Shown here: positions 1 to 5,046 of the stretch, one piece after another | How the letters are laid out: every line of letters starts with the position of its first letter | Numbering within the stretch: position 1 is the first letter of the stretch | Source of the DNA: Candidatus Roizmanbacteria bacterium CG22_combo_CG10-13_8_21_14_all_34_12 | Lineage (GTDB): Bacteria > Patescibacteriota > Microgenomatia > UBA1406 > GWC2-37-13 | Assembly: GCA_002786595.1 (NCBI GenBank) | Contig: PCTC01000052.1 | Coordinates: forward strand, 1 to 10,014 | Direction: 5' to 3' | Length of the DNA: 10,014 nt | Translations under genes and position numbers: made by a program | Notes under the pieces: model-generated | What the model was told of the DNA's origin: nothing | The model's database searches: none | The model's input: the letters and a program-made list of their open reading frames with translations, nothing else

Positions 1-1404
1 TTTGTGAGGAAAAGCAACACAAGGCTCAAGAATTGATAAATCAACATCGATGATTTTTTCATACTTACAATTTTTATCCGGTCCATAAAATTTATATGGA
101 AACTGATTACGGTTCTTTAAATATTTTTTTAACTTTTGATCCGCCTCAAAAATGGCCGTTCTGGCGCCCATTTCTACCCCCATATTAGCAATGGTTATCC
201 GTTGGTCCATAGAAATATTTTTTAGGGCTGGTCCGCCAAACTCAACGATTTTTTTTGAAGCACCGTCAACCCCAAGTTTCCCAATTAGATACAAGATTAG
301 ATCTTTTCCATAAACACCTTTTTTGAATTTTCCTTCCAGATTAAATCTGATAGTTTTTGGTATTTCGAAGTCATATATAAATCCTGTAGACATAGCATAA
401 GTCGCATCGGTCGTTCCTACACCAAAAGCCAAAGTATTTAAAGCCCCGTTTGTATCAGTATGTGAATCGGTTCCCAAAACTATTTCACCTGGGACAATAT
501 AACCATCTTCAATTAAGACCACGTGTTCGATGCCGTCACCTTCTTTATAACATTTTGTTCCTTGTTCACGGGAAAATTGCTCCATCAGATCGATTCCTTC
601 AGAAACAGCCACTGACGAAGATGGAACAGTATGATCAGGAATAAAAAATATCCGTTTCGGATCAAAGACCTTAACCCTTTTATTGTATTTAGCAAATACA
701 TCGGAAAATTTATTTTTAAAATCCTGAATAGCCGGGGGGCCAATGACTTCGTTAAAAAATAGAATATCGATAGGAAGATCCAATTTTTCTCCGGAAAAGA
801 TTGGCCGGCCAACATGATCGGAAACGATTTTCTCCACAATAGTTTGTTTGCCCTCCGCAGTCTTGACGAAGGAGGGATGTTTTTGAAATTGCATTTGGCC
901 CAGTAGGGCACCCAAATGTGATCTTATTTTTCCTAATTTTCCACCCAAAGAGAAGCTTTTTATATCTTCAGGTGGATTTTTTATTTTATATTTCTTTCCG
1001 TCAAATTGAACAATTTTGTTATCGAAATCAATAATTATTTTTTGCTTAATTTTATATTCCGTAATATCATCAACAATGATTGCCGGAAGGCCATTGTTTA
1101 AGCAATTTCGGTAGAAGATATCCGGATAGGATAGGGCAATGATTACCTTAATATCGTTTTCCTGTAAAGCATAGACTGCCTGTTCGCGGGAGGAGCCGCA
1201 GCCAAAGTTCTTTCCGGCAACGATAATATTGTTTTCCTCCCTTTTACATCTAAAAACAAAATCTTTATCGTAATTATCAAAAGCATATTTTTTAAAATAA
1301 TTCCTATCAGTTGATTCCTGCAAAGTCCATGCGGGAATAATATCGTCGGTGTTGATGTCTTTGGGAAAAATAGACGTGATTTTTCCTATAATCTTGTTTG
1401 TCAT
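1..1404 (-). CDS. leuDC: Fused 3-isopropylmalate dehydratase, LeuD (small) then LeuC (large), 3' end outside window
   Basis: This is one uninterrupted reading frame of 468 codons, still open at base 1. Residues 1-168 are a short LeuD-type swivel domain: NTDDIIPA near residues 18-25, [13 protein letters not shown] at 64-76 and [14 protein letters not shown] at 95-108. From about residue 186 the chain is LeuC/aconitase-like: [20 protein letters not shown] near 256-263, [11 protein letters not shown] at 311-321 and [14 protein letters not shown] near 328-341. The three Fe-S cysteines of LeuC lie further toward the C terminus and would be off the left edge, so they cannot be checked. The enzyme is expected to convert 2- to 3-isopropylmalate in the cytosol. 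LeuD and LeuC are normally separate subunits; the small-first order resembles aconitase B. The start codon overlaps the leuA stop (ATGA), implying translational coupling. A homoaconitase role is possible, but the leuA partner favours leucine synthesis. Confidence 0.9.
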   Translation of the reverse strand, partial: MTNKIIGKITSIFPKDINTDDIIPAWTLQESTDRNYFKKYAFDNYDKDFVFRCKREENNIIVAGKNFGCGSSREQAVYALQENDIKVIIALSYPDIFYRNCLNNGLPAIIVDDITEYKIKQKIIIDFDNKIVQFDGKKYKIKNPPEDIKSFSLGGKLGKIRSHLGALLGQMQFQKHPSFVKTAEGKQTIVEKIVSDHVGRPIFSGEKLDLPIDILFFNEVIGPPAIQDFKNKFSDVFAKYNKRVKVFDPKRIFFIPDHTVPSSSVAVSEGIDLMEQFSREQGTKCYKEGDGIEHVVLIEDGYIVPGEIVLGTDSHTDTNGALNTLAFGVGTTDATYAMSTGFIYDFEIPKTIRFNLEGKFKKGVYGKDLILYLIGKLGVDGASKKIVEFGGPALKNISMDQRITIANMGVEMGARTAIFEADQKLKKYLKNRNQFPYKFYGPDKNCKYEKIIDVDLSILEPCVAFPHK

Positions 1405-2552
1405 AAGTTGTTTTGAACCATCAAAATTCTTAAATCTTGATCATTAATCTCTTTTTTCTCATCTGCTAAATTTAAAAATTTTTTATAGATAGTATTTAAA
1501 TGTTCTTGCTTGATTTCATATTTAAGATTTCTCAACCGATATTTTAAAGCTGCACGTCCTGACCTAGCGGTTAAAACAATTTTTGATTTATCAATACCGA
1601 CGTCTTTTGGATCAATAATTTCATAATTTTCTCTTTGTTTGATAATTCCATCTTGATGTATACCCGAGGAGTGGGCAAAGGCATTAGCGCCAACAATAGC
1701 TTTGTTTTTTTGTATGGGCATGTTCATCATTTTTGACACCTTTTGACTGATGTCATAAATTTTTTCAGTATTGATGTCCGTTTTCAAATCTAGCTTCTTG
1801 TGCGTTTTCAAAATCATGGCGATTTCCTCCAAAGAAGTATTACCAGCTCTTTCCCCAATTCCGTTAACAGTCACTTCAACTTGACGAGCTCCATTAATTA
1901 TTCCGGCCATTGTATTGGCCGTTGCCAATCCAAGATCATTATGACAGTGAACAGAAATAACAGCCTGGTTTATATTTTTTACGTTTTCAAAAAGATATTT
2001 AATTTTTGCTCCAAAATCCTGAGGTAGACAATATCCTGTTGTATCAGGGATATTAACAACAGTTGCTCCGACTTTGATCACTTCCTCAACCATTTTAGCT
2101 AAAAAATTCGGATCAGCCCGGCCGGCATCCTCGGCATAGAACTCAATATCATCAACGAATTTTTTTGCGTATTTAACAGCCCAAATTGCTTGTTCCAGAA
2201 TTTTTTTCCTGGTGGACTTAAATTTGTGCTTGATATGAATATCCGAACTGCCGATACCGGTATGAATTCGTTTCCGTTTGGCAAATTTTAAAGATTCAGC
2301 GGCAACATCAATGTCTGCTTTTCTGGCTCGAGTCAAGGCGCAAATAATTGGTTTTTTTATCGCTTTTGATATCTCTATAACCGACTTAAAATCTCCAGGT
2401 GAAGAAATAGGGAAACCGCCCTCAATAACATCAACCCCTAATTTTTCCAGTTCACGGGCAATCTTAACCTTTTCAACGGTATTTAATTGACAACCTGGGA
2501 CTTGCTCACCATCGCGTAAAGTGGTGTCGAAAATAAAAATTTTGTTACTCAT
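1401..2552 (-). CDS. leuA: 2-isopropylmalate synthase, catalytic part only
   Basis: This 383-residue DRE-TIM metallolyase condenses acetyl-CoA with 2-oxoisovalerate, the first committed step of leucine synthesis. Visible motifs are DTTLRDGEQ (9-17), [10 protein letters not shown] (46-55), the metal site HCHND (202-206), NGIGERAGN (230-238), SGIHQDG (296-302) and a late TARSGRAAL (328-336). The SSPGDF and [12 protein letters not shown] segments point to isopropylmalate synthase rather than homocitrate or citramalate synthase. Typical LeuA proteins have about 510-520 residues and end in a leucine-binding LeuA_dimer domain; this one stops just after the linker region, so allosteric feedback by leucine is probably absent. 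No Shine-Dalgarno sequence precedes the ATG, and an attenuator hairpin ends about 10 bases upstream. The stop overlaps the next gene's start by four bases. Confidence 0.93.
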   Translation of the reverse strand: MSNKIFIFDTTLRDGEQVPGCQLNTVEKVKIARELEKLGVDVIEGGFPISSPGDFKSVIEISKAIKKPIICALTRARKADIDVAAESLKFAKRKRIHTGIGSSDIHIKHKFKSTRKKILEQAIWAVKYAKKFVDDIEFYAEDAGRADPNFLAKMVEEVIKVGATVVNIPDTTGYCLPQDFGAKIKYLFENVKNINQAVISVHCHNDLGLATANTMAGIINGARQVEVTVNGIGERAGNTSLEEIAMILKTHKKLDLKTDINTEKIYDISQKVSKMMNMPIQKNKAIVGANAFAHSSGIHQDGIIKQRENYEIIDPKDVGIDKSKIVLTARSGRAALKYRLRNLKYEIKQEHLNTIYKKFLNLADEKKEINDQDLRILMVQNNL

Positions 2553-2561
2553 ATTTTAATA

Positions 2562-2591
2562 CAAAAAAATAACCCCGCTTGTGACGGGGGT
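2562..2591 (-). terminator. Intrinsic attenuator terminator before leuA
   Basis: On the minus strand ACCCC, a bulged C and G pair with C and GGGGT around a seven-base loop, followed by TATTTTTTT. The hairpin ends about 10 bases before the leuA ATG and lies downstream of a leucine-rich leader ORF, so it is best read as the attenuator of the leu operon rather than the end of an upstream unit. Confidence 0.85.
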
Positions 2592-2648
2592 CTTCGTTTG
2601 GCTTTTATACCAAAAAATTAAGCTCCCGCCCCAACGGGGTTAAGGAGC
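2579..2648 (-). promoter_or_regulatory. Alternative leader pairings: pre-emptor and antiterminator of the leu attenuator
   Basis: Two mutually exclusive folds can be drawn. In the first, GCTCC (2644-2648, inside the Leu codons) pairs with GGAGC (2622-2626), enclosing CCCC (2636-2639) paired with GGGG (2629-2632). In the second, TTGGGGCGGG (2625-2634) pairs with CCCGTCACAA (2579-2588), giving eight Watson-Crick pairs, one G-U and one mismatch. The second fold consumes the loop and one arm of the terminator. A ribosome stalled on the Leu codons would block the first fold and favour the second. The pairings were drawn by eye; the mechanism is inferred from enterobacterial leu attenuation. Confidence 0.68.
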
Positions 2649-2701
2649 AATCCCACTTCGCTCTTCGAGCTTCGAGGGACAAGTGATGCTAAAGTTTTCA
2701 T
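2618..2701 (-). CDS. leuL: leu operon leader peptide, 27 residues
   Basis: This short ORF begins ATG AAA ACT TTA and ends in GLLLNPVGAGA followed by TAA. Five of its 27 residues are leucine, including three consecutive Leu codons (TTG CTC CTT, 2642-2650). It lies between an extended -10 promoter and an intrinsic terminator that immediately precedes leuA. Its probable role is to sense charged tRNA-Leu: ribosome position on the Leu codons would decide whether the terminator forms. The ATG is only about seven bases from the expected transcription start, so translation would be nearly leaderless. The name leuL is given by analogy in position and function with the enterobacterial leader, not by sequence similarity. 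Confidence 0.75.
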   Translation of the reverse strand: MKTLASLVPRSSKSEVGLLLNPVGAGA

Positions 2702-2714
2702 ATTTAGGAAACTA

Positions 2715-2743
2715 ATTATAACAGATATTTTTAAAATACAAAT
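2715..2743 (-). promoter_or_regulatory. Extended -10 promoter of the leu operon
   Basis: The minus strand reads TGTTATAAT, a perfect extended -10 with TATAAT at 2715-2720. The -35 region (ATTTGT or TTTGTA around 2737-2743) is weak, as often seen with extended -10 promoters. Transcription should start near 2708, seven bases before the leader-peptide ATG. The promoter lies immediately after the acylphosphatase stop codon. Confidence 0.72.
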
Positions 2744-2748
2744 GAAAA

Positions 2749-3024
2749 TTATTTTCTTATTTCAAATTGGTCAAATATTTCCTTTGGCTCTTGCCAGAAG
2801 ACTTGGACATCAGAGACATGAGAAATAGGGGGACCTTTTTTAATTAACTCAATTATTTGTTTGACTTTTTCTTCTTCTCCTTGTATCTGAGCCTCAACGG
2901 AATCCGCATCTTTATTTCTTACCCATCCGGTCACTTCAATAATCTTTGCCTGGATTTTAGTCCAAGCACGAAAACCGACGCCGATGACATCGCCTTTGAC
3001 GTAGAGATGAACTTGTTTTAGCAT
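2749..3024 (-). CDS. acyP: Acylphosphatase
   Basis: The 91-residue protein has the usual length of an acylphosphatase, a small cytosolic enzyme that hydrolyses carboxyl-phosphate bonds such as those of acetyl phosphate or 1,3-bisphosphoglycerate. The signature GDVIGVGFRAW (residues 11-21) supplies the phosphate-binding loop and catalytic Arg19; GWVRN (33-37) supplies catalytic Asn37. The downstream stretch VEAQIQGEEEKV is also typical of the family. No Shine-Dalgarno sequence precedes the ATG. The gene lies between a TPR gene and the leu promoter on the same strand; no functional link to leucine synthesis is evident. The 7-bp repeat array directly upstream may influence its expression. Confidence 0.93.
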   Translation of the reverse strand: MLKQVHLYVKGDVIGVGFRAWTKIQAKIIEVTGWVRNKDADSVEAQIQGEEEKVKQIIELIKKGPPISHVSDVQVFWQEPKEIFDQFEIRK

Positions 3025-3029
3025 AAGAC

Positions 3030-3117
3030 AGTATTTAGTATAAAGTATCTAGTATCAAGTATGAAATCAATAATTTGTTTTTAAATACTAAATACTTCAT
3101 ACTTTATACTGGATACT
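3030..3117. repeat. Inverted pair of 7-bp arrays, AGTATNN x5 and NNATACT x5
   Basis: Bases 3030-3064 are five consecutive heptads of the form AGTATNN, with the first five bases invariant and the last two variable. After an 18-base spacer, bases 3083-3117 are five heptads of the reverse-complement form NNATACT. The two arms can pair along their length with mismatches at the variable positions. The right arm ends inside the TPR gene's stop codon, and the left arm begins six bases from the acyP start. ATACT on the minus strand resembles a -10 element (TATACT occurs within the array). Confidence 0.9.
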
Positions 3118-3514
3118 ACTTTATAGACGGATCAACTTCCCTCGCTCTTTTCAAATAATCATTTGCCCGATTTTTATCTCCTTCAGCTAAATATAGCTGA
3201 TAAAGACTATACAGGATATCCCTTGCTTTCGGGTTAATAGTTAATTGTTGTTCAAGATTATTTATCATGACTTTTTTTTTGTTTTCTCGTTGAAAAATTT
3301 CCTCTCTAACAGTTGGTCCATAAATATTATTATTCATTTCCAAAATTTTCTGGTATTCGGACAAAGTCTTTATTTTTTGTAAAAAACTAATCGTTGCCTT
3401 TTTGTCATTATTAACAAACCTTAAATACAATGGGGAAATTAACTGACTAAAAACGAAATTCAAAAATAAAAAAGCAAAAATTAAAATGAATCCGATTTTT
3501 TCCTGCTGTTTCAT
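3116..3514 (-). CDS. Small membrane-anchored TPR-like protein
   Basis: The protein has 132 residues. A hydrophobic segment at about 7-30 looks like an uncleaved membrane anchor. A charged helical region follows, and then one recognisable tetratricopeptide unit near 97-130 (LYSLYQLYLAEGDKNRANDY, then an AREVDPS ending). TPR units usually mediate protein-protein contacts, so a scaffold role at the membrane is plausible; no specific function is recognised. An upstream in-frame ATG at 3527-3529 exists but overlaps the TATAAT at 3528-3533, so the ATG at 3512-3514 (MKQQEKI) is preferred. The gene was probably once divergent from the coupling ATPase now starting at 5047, because a copy of its first seven codons lies beside that gene. 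Confidence 0.7.
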   Translation of the reverse strand: MKQQEKIGFILIFAFLFLNFVFSQLISPLYLRFVNNDKKATISFLQKIKTLSEYQKILEMNNNIYGPTVREEIFQRENKKKVMINNLEQQLTINPKARDILYSLYQLYLAEGDKNRANDYLKRAREVDPSIK

Positions 3515-3540
3515 AATGATGTTTATCATTATATACTTTT
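3495..3540. repeat. Left copy of a ~45-bp direct repeat (split divergent promoter)
   Basis: ATTTTTTCCTGCTGTTTCAT (3495-3514) recurs exactly at 5001-5020, and ATTATATACTTTT (3528-3540) recurs exactly at 5031-5043. Between these blocks the copies differ in sequence and length. This copy contains the working start of the TPR gene and a plus-strand TATACT (3532-3537) that now has no gene directly downstream. Confidence 0.85.
3528..3533 (-). promoter_or_regulatory. -10 element for the TPR gene
   Basis: A perfect TATAAT on the minus strand lies 13 bases before the preferred ATG at 3514, so the transcript would start near 3521 with a leader of only about six or seven bases. No convincing -35 was seen. 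The same -10 to ATG distance is found for the leu leader peptide. Confidence 0.55.
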
Positions 3541-3644
3541 AGATAATAAGAAAGAAATAAAGCTGAGATTTTATTATAATATGTTACGCTTAATCTATCC
3601 TTAGTGGTTTAATTCCCCGGCGTTTGCGTCGAAACATGTTTGTC

Positions 3645-3664
3645 ATCCCCTCGCAGGAGGGGAT
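3645..3664. repeat. REP-like palindrome
   Basis: ATCCCCTC and GAGGGGAT form a perfect eight-base-pair stem around GCAG, in the context GTCATCCCC...GGATCC that is characteristic of REP-type dispersed bacterial repeats. It belongs to the insert and lies between the left direct repeat and the transposase remnant. Confidence 0.6.
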
Positions 3665-3693
3665 CCAGATGATAATTACATTTTAAAAAAGGA

Positions 3694-3709
3694 CTCAGCT
3701 TGCCCTGAG
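3694..3709. repeat. Short palindrome near the transposase remnant
   Basis: CTCAG and CTGAG flank CTTGCC and are followed by GTCATTTCGACC, another REP-like phrase. It may be part of a dispersed repeat broken with the transposase. It is too short to classify alone. Confidence 0.35.
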
Positions 3710-3726
3710 GAGTATGTCATTTCGAC

Positions 3727-3962
3727 CAGATACTATCACCGGACTTCAATTTTTAGTTCTTAATTTTTCCCTAACATAAAGGTAGGTTTCAGGATTTTTA
3801 AGAGAAGCTTTTATTCTTTGATTAACTGATCGTTTTACTACGTTTTCATAAGCTTTTATTGGAAAGTAATCATGATCAACCCTTAATTTATTTCTTTTAA
3901 GTTCCCGAGAGATTGTTCCAACATTACGACCTACTATTCTGGCAATATCCCTTAATGTTTTA
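3727..3962 (-). pseudogene. IS30-family transposase remnant
   Basis: The minus-strand frame reads LRDIARIVGRNVGTISREL followed by KRN, the helix-turn-helix signature of IS30 transposases, and continues through a lysine/arginine-rich region to REKLRTKN. A TGA at 3746-3748 sits where the family has Trp in WSP, and SPVIVSG follows it. The segment lacks the normal N terminus, being preceded by an in-frame TAA directly after the neighbouring small gene, and lacks the whole DDE catalytic domain. It is therefore a fragment truncated at both ends and cannot encode a working enzyme. The TGA is more likely a mutation than recoding, because the other genes here use TGG for Trp and leuA stops at TGA. Confidence 0.78.
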
Positions 3963-3970
3963 CATTAGTC

Positions 3971-4288
3971 CTAATCTGGGATACCTTTGATTAATCTCGT
4001 AAGTCTTGACATTTCAACATTCGCTTTCCTTAGTTCCACTATGTTATCGAGAGCCTCATTGATTGTTTCTGGTTCGGTTTTGCCGCCATATTGTCCATTA
4101 AGTTCTAATGCCATTTCTCTGTACCGTTTTCTTGCTTCATGGGGAGAAATTTTTCCTATAAGTTTTTCCAATTTTCTTTCAGAACCAGGCTTGCACCTAA
4201 CCTTTCCTTCGGCTAAGAGTTCGTGAACAGCCTGATTAACATCAGCACATGTGGTTCCTATCAGCAGACGGGGTCTTGGTTTTTCCAT
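3971..4288 (-). CDS. Small basic protein of unknown function (105 residues)
   Basis: I do not recognise a family. The chain is rich in Lys, Arg and Glu and looks mostly helical, with segments such as VNQAVHELLAEGK, HEARKRYREMALEL and a C-terminal RLTRLIKGIPD; no membrane segment is visible. The frame is open back to 4324 through a run of six Ser codons. However, that upstream stretch is better read as a promoter (TTGACA, 17 bp, TAAACT), which places the transcription start at or next to the ATG at 4286-4288, so I use that start. The stop lies directly before the IS30 remnant, suggesting that the module replaced the transposase 5' end. Its composition looks somewhat less AT-rich than that of neighbouring genes. 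Confidence 0.55.
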   Translation of the reverse strand: MEKPRPRLLIGTTCADVNQAVHELLAEGKVRCKPGSERKLEKLIGKISPHEARKRYREMALELNGQYGGKTEPETINEALDNIVELRKANVEMSRLTRLIKGIPD

Positions 4289-4295
4289 GACTTGC

Positions 4296-4324
4296 AGTTT
4301 ACTACTACTACTACTACTTGTCAA
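4296..4324 (-). promoter_or_regulatory. Promoter with an AGT trinucleotide-repeat spacer
   Basis: TTGACA (4319-4324) is followed by 17 bases made entirely of AGT repeats, (AGT)5AG, then TAAACT (4296-4301), then seven bases to the ATG. A perfect -35 and the optimal spacing make this a strong candidate promoter with a leaderless transcript. Slippage in the repeat would change the spacer in 3-bp steps. Confidence 0.65.
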
Positions 4325-4338
4325 GAGGAGCTGAAAAG

Positions 4339-4401
4339 ATTATTTTTGTGCAATAAATTGCACCACTACTGTAGTGGAATGATTTATCATTCCAAAATAA
4401 T
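4339..4401. other. Cloverleaf-forming sequence: three tandem palindromes enclosed by an outer stem
   Basis: Three perfect palindromes lie end to end: GTGCAAT-AA-ATTGCAC (4348-4363), CCACTAC-T-GTAGTGG (4363-4377) and GGAATGA-TTTA-TCATTCC (4376-4393). They overlap by one and two bases. They are enclosed by ATTATTTT (4339-4346) and its reverse complement AAAATAAT (4394-4401). Nearly every base of the 63 is pairable into a four-way junction. It lies 15 to 77 bases upstream of the -35 of the small gene at 3971-4288. The loops are too small for a tRNA. An operator cluster, a recombination or replication site, or a structured RNA are all possible. Confidence 0.8.
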
Positions 4402-4613
4402 TCTATATTTTATTATCTTATTAACGGTCGTCCACAAGATAATGCATTTACTATCTTTGTACGATCGAGCTAAGATGGTAAATTAAGAAATTTTATTTGC
4501 TGATATATTTATCAAGCAGGGACTTAAGATTGGTCACTATAAAAGAAGGCAAAAGGAAAGAATAATGATTGATACCTAACTGCATCATCTATTAATCGGT
4601 AATACAAAATGCT

Positions 4614-4631
4614 CAATTGATTAATCGATTG
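4614..4631. repeat. Near-perfect palindrome in the gene-free stretch 4402-4680
   Basis: CAATTGATTAATCGATTG is palindromic except at one pair of positions, with the core GATTAATC; ATTAATCG also occurs at 4591-4598. It resembles a repressor operator but no regulator gene is identifiable. The rest of 4402-4680 shows no convincing gene, RNA or terminator. Confidence 0.35.
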
Positions 4632-4680
4632 TACACACTCTGATAATAATCTTAGACGATTCAAGGCTTAAGCTTTTGAA

Positions 4681-4896
4681 TTATTGAGGAATAAATTTAG
4701 TGTGTGGTACTGTACTTTTGCAATGAGGTTTATGAATAACACCAAGTTTTTCAAAATAAGTTGTGAATAGAGAGGTGTCACCTTTATACATTGTTTCAGC
4801 AATACTATTAAAGTTAGCACAATCACATGGCTTTCTTTTTATAGTCGATAAAAGAACTTTATTCTGCATTTCCCCTTGGGTTAAAGCTTTTTTCAT
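4681..4896 (-). CDS. Small protein of unknown function (71 residues)
   Basis: I do not recognise this protein. It begins MKKALTQGEMQNK and contains KRKPCDCANF and HKPHCKS, so its Cys and His residues could form a small metal site, but the spacing fits no family I know. An in-frame ATG at 4930-4932 would add a stretch encoding RRRS. That stretch coincides with a TTGACA element and a GAA-type repeat, so the ATG at 4894-4896 is preferred by analogy with the gene at 3971-4288, which has the same promoter layout. There is no Shine-Dalgarno sequence. Whether it is a real gene rests on that promoter resemblance, the open frame and its place in an accessory insert. Confidence 0.4.
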   Translation of the reverse strand: MKKALTQGEMQNKVLLSTIKRKPCDCANFNSIAETMYKGDTSLFTTYFEKLGVIHKPHCKSTVPHTKFIPQ

Positions 4897-4903
4897 AATC
4901 CGA

Positions 4904-4926
4904 ATTGTACTTCTTCTTCTTGTCAA
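4904..4926 (-). promoter_or_regulatory. Promoter-like element with a short AGA-repeat spacer (11 bp)
   Basis: TTGACA (4921-4926) is followed by AGAAGAAGAAG (11 bases), TACAAT (4904-4909), then seven bases to ATG. The layout matches 4296-4324 except that the (AGN)nAG spacer has n=3 instead of n=5, six bases shorter than optimal. In this state the promoter should be weak or silent. Confidence 0.45.
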
Positions 4927-5000
4927 GCACATTTGGACAGGGAGGGGAGGTTGATTAAAATATGTTGTAAGTAAAATTTAATTTTTTTGGTTTTTTAGCT

Positions 5001-5043
5001 ATTTTTTCCTGCTGTTTCATACTTACATATATTATATACTTTT
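5001..5043. repeat. Right copy of the ~45-bp direct repeat
   Basis: This copy carries an orphan minus-strand ATG followed by codons for KQQEKI, identical to the start of the TPR protein, which then runs into an unrelated tail and stops after about 21 codons. It also contains the plus-strand -10 that serves the coupling ATPase at 5047. Confidence 0.85.
5035..5040 (+). promoter_or_regulatory. -10 element of the coupling ATPase gene, leaderless layout
   Basis: TATACT lies six bases before the ATG at 5047, so transcription should begin at the start codon itself. No Shine-Dalgarno sequence is present and no clear -35 was seen. Confidence 0.55.
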
Positions 5044-5046
5044 TAC

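Larger units (their letters stand above)
3541..5000. mobile_element. Probable accessory insertion of about 1.46 kb between direct repeats
   Basis: The segment lies between two imperfect copies of a divergent promoter region and contains REP-like palindromes, a broken IS30-type transposase, a cloverleaf-forming sequence and two unrecognised small genes. Each flanking repeat keeps one functional half of the ancestral promoter region. No intact transposase or integrase is present, so the insertion mechanism is unknown; a tandem duplication later filled by other DNA is an alternative. From 3541 to 3644 I see no gene. Confidence 0.5.

Noticed and set aside
585..911. 108-residue minus-strand open frame
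   Set aside because: It overlaps the leuDC gene in another frame; leuDC has clear conserved motifs across the same bases.
2562..2720. T-box riboswitch for leucine
   Set aside because: No TGGNACCGCG antiterminator bulge or specifier-loop arrangement is visible; the leader ORF with Leu codons explains the region better.
3030..3117. CRISPR array
   Set aside because: Units are 7 bp without spacers, so the array is a tandem heptad repeat.
3746..3748. TGA read as Trp or Gly (alternative code)
   Set aside because: leuA ends at TGA in an ATGA overlap and Trp is encoded by TGG elsewhere; the transposase is truncated anyway.
4297..4324. Poly-serine N terminus of the 3971-4288 protein
   Set aside because: The codons coincide with a near-consensus promoter having a 17-bp spacer, so the downstream ATG is the better start; protein evidence could reverse this.
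4363..4377. Rolling-circle nick site resembling TACTACG
   Set aside because: The resemblance is limited to CACTACTG and no Rep gene is present in the window.
4339..4401. tRNA gene
   Set aside because: The cloverleaf has loops of two to four bases, no anticodon loop of seven and no TTCRA-type T loop, so it is not a tRNA.
4941..4950. G-quadruplex or strong Shine-Dalgarno in GGAGGGGAGG
   Set aside because: Too few G tracts for a quadruplex, and the nearest downstream ATG opens only a two-codon frame.
3573..4966. Near-repeat ATTAWAATATGTT at 3573-3585 and 4954-4966 as insertion-element ends
   Set aside because: Only 12 of 13 AT-rich bases match, in direct orientation and not at the borders of the insert.
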